Shown: one piece after another, positions 61,468-64,000 of the stretch | Layout of the letters: every line of letters begins with the position of its first letter | Numbering within the stretch: the first letter of the stretch is position 1 | NCBI GenBank assembly: GCA_022819745.1 | Contig: JAJEGS010000039.1 | Coordinates: 186,001-250,000 of the forward strand | DNA from: Candidatus Latescibacterota bacterium | GTDB lineage: Bacteria; Latescibacterota; UBA2968; UBA8231 | DNA: 64,000 bases | Direction: 5' to 3' | Program-made: the position numbers and the translations under genes | The notes under the pieces: model-generated | The model's database searches: none | What the model saw: the letters and a program-made list of their open reading frames with translations, nothing else | Told to the model about the DNA's origin: nothing

Positions 61468-63360
61468 ATGACCGCGAAAGAGCTTTCTTCAGCCCCGGCC
61501 CAACTAGCCTACAGCGAGCCAGAACAACTAGTACAGGACTTCGCCAGCCGAGGACTGGTCGTCCTATCCCCAGAAAGCCTCGGCATTCCAGCCGCAGTTC
61601 ACGAGCGGATCTACCAGCGCGAAAAGCAGGCGGTCGGCACTGGCGAGCGCGTTACGCCCGAACTCATTCCAGACGTGCTCGAAGTCATCAACGCCCCCGG
61701 CGTGGTCGCGGCCTGCAACCAACTAGTCGGCGAGAACTGGGCCATTGTGCCGTTTACCCACAATGCGACCTTCACCAGCGGCGGCCGCGACCAGCACTGG
61801 CACAAGGACGACAACGGTCCGTTCAACGGTCGCAAACAGCGCCACCACCAAGCCGTACAAATCGAAATGCTGTACTATCCGCAGGCCGTGCGCGAGGACA
61901 TGGGCCCGACAGCGACCGTGCCCTATTCGCACTACTGGACCTTCAATCACGAAGAAAACCACGACAATTTCGCCGGAGCCGACCACCTCGATTTCGCCTA
62001 CCAACTCAGCGGCATGGAAGGCCAGCTAGTCAGCGGCCCGGATTCCCAATACGACCCCAGCGATATTGTCCATCGCCGCACCGCGCACGACGTGCGCATG
62101 CGGGAGGCAGTCACCAATCTAAAGTGGCCACTCGTGCAGCCTTTTGAAGCGGCCCCGCTGCGCGCCGGCAGCGTCGTGTTGTACTCGCACAATACCTTCC
62201 ACCGGGGCAACCACCGCCGCGACGATTGGCGCACTTGGGAAGACAACCCGCGCTTCATGTGGCGTTTCTGGATCTACCGCACCACAGACCCTTCCGGCGA
62301 CAATGGCTCGCCAGCCGAAGTGCAGTGGAACGGGCTTGATCCGCTGACCCACATCGATCTATCCGCAGCCAGCGACGACGTCACCTCGGTCTGGCGCTAT
62401 CACCACCACTGGATGCAGACAGGCCAAACGCCACCACCGCGACCCGAGGCCGCCGCCCTATCGTCAGCAGACCGGGAAGCCGAGTCCAACTGCTTATTTG
62501 CACAGCTCCTCGCCAAAGGCGAAGAGGCCGAGCCAGCGCGCATTGGCGCGGCGTACAAACTGGCTTCCATCGGCGACCCGGCGCTGGCGGTGCGGCTGCT
62601 CGGTCAGGCTCTGTACACCGACCGGGAGAGCGTGCGGCGGGCCGCCACCTATGGCCTAATTGCCGTCGGTGAAGAAGCTACCGACACCTTGCTCGCAGCG
62701 GCGAATTCTCCCATCAAATGGGTCCGCAAGGCCGGCGTGTACGGCTTGGGCGATGCCAGCCCGCTCACCGACGAGGTCTTGCAGACCGTAGCGACGCGCC
62801 TGCGCGAAGATCCGTCGGTATATGTCCGGGCCGTCGCCGCTGGCACACTCGGCGGTCTCGGCCGCCGCGCCGTCGCCACCGGAGTCGGCCAAGCCCTGAT
62901 TCCCGCCTGCTTCGAAGCGCTGGTGCAGAGCCTAGGCCGCGAGGAAAACCGACTGGCCATGGACCGGGCGCAAGGACGGAGCATCAAGTTCGTGCGGCCC
63001 ACCGATGAGTGCGATGTATGCGAAGGCGGTGGCGTCGATTTTGGCTTTGATCAGTTCAAGCCAGTGCGCTCGGCCGTGCGCGAGAATGCGCTGTGGTCCA
63101 TGGTCATCCTCTGTTCCCACGGCACCGAGATTACCGGCCCGGCGCTGGAGCCAACTGCACGAGCCTTGCAAGAAGTCATCCGCAGCGACGAAAACGCCAT
63201 CTGCGTCGGCTTTGCCATGGATGCACTGGGCCGCTTAGCCCATCTCCGCTCCGAGGGCGAAACCGCAAGCGACCTCCAGGCCGAGGTCTCGGCGCTACTT
63301 GAAGAATCACCCATGCGGTGTTGGGAATCCCTGGCCCGCAGTGGTCTCTGCCCCGCATAA
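61468..63360 (+). CDS. PhyH dioxygenase with C-terminal HEAT repeats
   Basis: A 630-residue two-part protein. The first 320 residues form a PhyH-like oxygenase (HWHKDDNGPFNG gives the HxD; HNTFHRGNHRRDDWRTWEDN the distal His/Arg). The last 290 residues contain HEAT-like repeats (LAVRLLGQALYTDRESVRRAATYGLIAVGEEATDTLLAAA, WVRKAGVYGLGDASPLTDEVLQ, VRAVAAGTLGGLGRRAV). A CDVC pair and Gly-rich turn lie near residue 513. The substrate is unknown; HEAT repeats probably dock a partner or large substrate. It faces the HpcH/HpaI gene across a divergent 87-nt region and has an AGGAAGGTGA ribosome site. Confidence 0.82.
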   Translation: MTAKELSSAPAQLAYSEPEQLVQDFASRGLVVLSPESLGIPAAVHERIYQREKQAVGTGERVTPELIPDVLEVINAPGVVAACNQLVGENWAIVPFTHNATFTSGGRDQHWHKDDNGPFNGRKQRHHQAVQIEMLYYPQAVREDMGPTATVPYSHYWTFNHEENHDNFAGADHLDFAYQLSGMEGQLVSGPDSQYDPSDIVHRRTAHDVRMREAVTNLKWPLVQPFEAAPLRAGSVVLYSHNTFHRGNHRRDDWRTWEDNPRFMWRFWIYRTTDPSGDNGSPAEVQWNGLDPLTHIDLSAASDDVTSVWRYHHHWMQTGQTPPPRPEAAALSSADREAESNCLFAQLLAKGEEAEPARIGAAYKLASIGDPALAVRLLGQALYTDRESVRRAATYGLIAVGEEATDTLLAAANSPIKWVRKAGVYGLGDASPLTDEVLQTVATRLREDPSVYVRAVAAGTLGGLGRRAVATGVGQALIPACFEALVQSLGREENRLAMDRAQGRSIKFVRPTDECDVCEGGGVDFGFDQFKPVRSAVRENALWSMVILCSHGTEITGPALEPTARALQEVIRSDENAICVGFAMDALGRLAHLRSEGETASDLQAEVSALLEESPMRCWESLARSGLCPA

Positions 63361-63402
63361 CGCGATCTGCCAAATTGGAAGCCAATAGAATAAGGACTTA
63401 AC

Positions 63403-64000
63403 ATGCAATACACATCACAACAAAATGATTGGTTGGTTCAGCCCTTTCGCCAACCCGCTTTAGTAGAAGAAAAGGACAGTCAACTTATTCTCGACAATGG
63501 ACTCATTCGCCGAACATTCGCTACCACACCTAATTTCGCAACGGTTGATTATACCAATCAAATTACCGGTAATACCCTTCTTCGCGCCATCAAACCAGAG
63601 GCGGTACTTGCGATTAACGGAAACGAATATGAAGTAGGAGGATTGAAAGGACAGCCCGACTACGCCTATCTTGATTCGGATTGGATCGCGGATTTGACCA
63701 GTGACGAGAACGCATTTCAATTTCGCGAATATAGGGTCGGTAAACCTGAAATCCGCTATCCGTGGGTACACAGGCGTTCTACGACATCATCAGTCCATCC
63801 ACCAGAAGGTGTGAAACTGACGGTTGTGTTCTCACCGCCGCCATCCGCTAACTCCCTTCAGGTGTGCGTGCATTATGAATTATACCAAGGCATTCCAGCA
63901 CTGTCCAAGTGGCTCACTATTCACAATGAGAGCCAAGAACCGATTCAACTTGATGCCTTAAACTGTGAAATCCTTGCTGTCAACGAGCAGGAAAAGCATC
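63403..64000 (+). CDS. Partial gene: carbohydrate-active enzyme-like N-terminus
   Basis: The ATG at 63403 opens a frame with no stop to the end of the window, so 199 codons are visible and the rest lies outside. The residues (LILDNGLIRRTFATTPNFATVDYTN, AVLAINGNEYEVGGLKG, LQVCVHYELYQGIPALSKWLTIHNES) look like the beta-supersandwich N-terminal domain of GH36-like alpha-galactosidases or galactose-mutarotase-fold proteins. The catalytic part is not seen, so the call is tentative. GC is clearly lower than in its neighbours. No signal peptide is visible. Confidence 0.55.
   Translation, partial: MQYTSQQNDWLVQPFRQPALVEEKDSQLILDNGLIRRTFATTPNFATVDYTNQITGNTLLRAIKPEAVLAINGNEYEVGGLKGQPDYAYLDSDWIADLTSDENAFQFREYRVGKPEIRYPWVHRRSTTSSVHPPEGVKLTVVFSPPPSANSLQVCVHYELYQGIPALSKWLTIHNESQEPIQLDALNCEILAVNEQEKH

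Overview
The window comes from a Gram-negative bacterium with moderately high GC. It carries an LptD-like outer-membrane assembly protein, a TonB-dependent receptor with a CarboxypepD_reg domain, an RND efflux system, FlgD-like C-terminal domains, CRTAC1-type FG-GAP proteins, five phytanoyl-CoA dioxygenase (PhyH) family proteins, a DUF6785 transporter, and sulfatases and sialidases. This mix is familiar from FCB-group lineages such as Latescibacterota and from Poribacteria-like marine heterotrophs. That placement is inferred from gene content; there is no rRNA gene in the window to confirm it.

Layout. 0-6 kb: TonB receptor, uronate-dehydrogenase-like SDR, P-loop kinase-like protein, a short CNT-like membrane fragment, a PhyH dioxygenase and tRNA-Lys(CUU). 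6-18 kb is a conserved housekeeping block, all on the + strand: TPR protein, efp, accB, accC, gcvH, an HNH nuclease, scpA, scpB, rluB-type synthase, cmk, rpsA with a structured leader and a strong terminator, and mutS. 17.9-23.9 kb is an accessory island with defence or toxin-antitoxin character: a tightly overlapping set of DUF2442, an 89-residue protein, a clan AA aspartic protease and an orphan HsdS with twin recognition domains, then a lone RelB/DinJ, a membrane TPR protein and an AbiEi/AbiEii pair. 24-35 kb returns to conserved genes: rlmB, lptD-like, then dtd-maf-rodZ-priA joined by 4-nt overlaps, followed by a propeller protein, DUF4159, and convergent DUF2752/DUF4234 membrane proteins.

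35.5-45 kb is one long minus-strand operon: UDP-xylose-synthase-like enzyme, DUF6807/PmoA-like protein, outer-membrane factor, adaptor, RND pump and a secreted FG-GAP/ASPIC protein. 45-49 kb holds an antitoxin whose VapC partner is reduced to about nine codons, a PhyH protein, and a BlaI/M56 regulatory pair with two matching operators around its promoter. The M56 protein appears to be fused to an ExbD/TolR-like domain and a FlgD-like tail. A broken DUF4143 remnant follows.

49-64 kb looks like a glycan-catabolic region: DUF5060/DUF4038 glycosidase, sulfatase, two sialidase-fold proteins, a thioredoxin-fold protein with a novel-looking internal repeat, the DUF6785 transporter, PhyH, mannonate dehydratase, HpcH/HpaI aldolase, a PhyH-HEAT fusion and the start of a further gene. 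Together with the uronate-dehydrogenase-like SDR near the left end, the set suggests use of sulfated or uronate-containing glycans. The substrate cannot be read from sequence alone.
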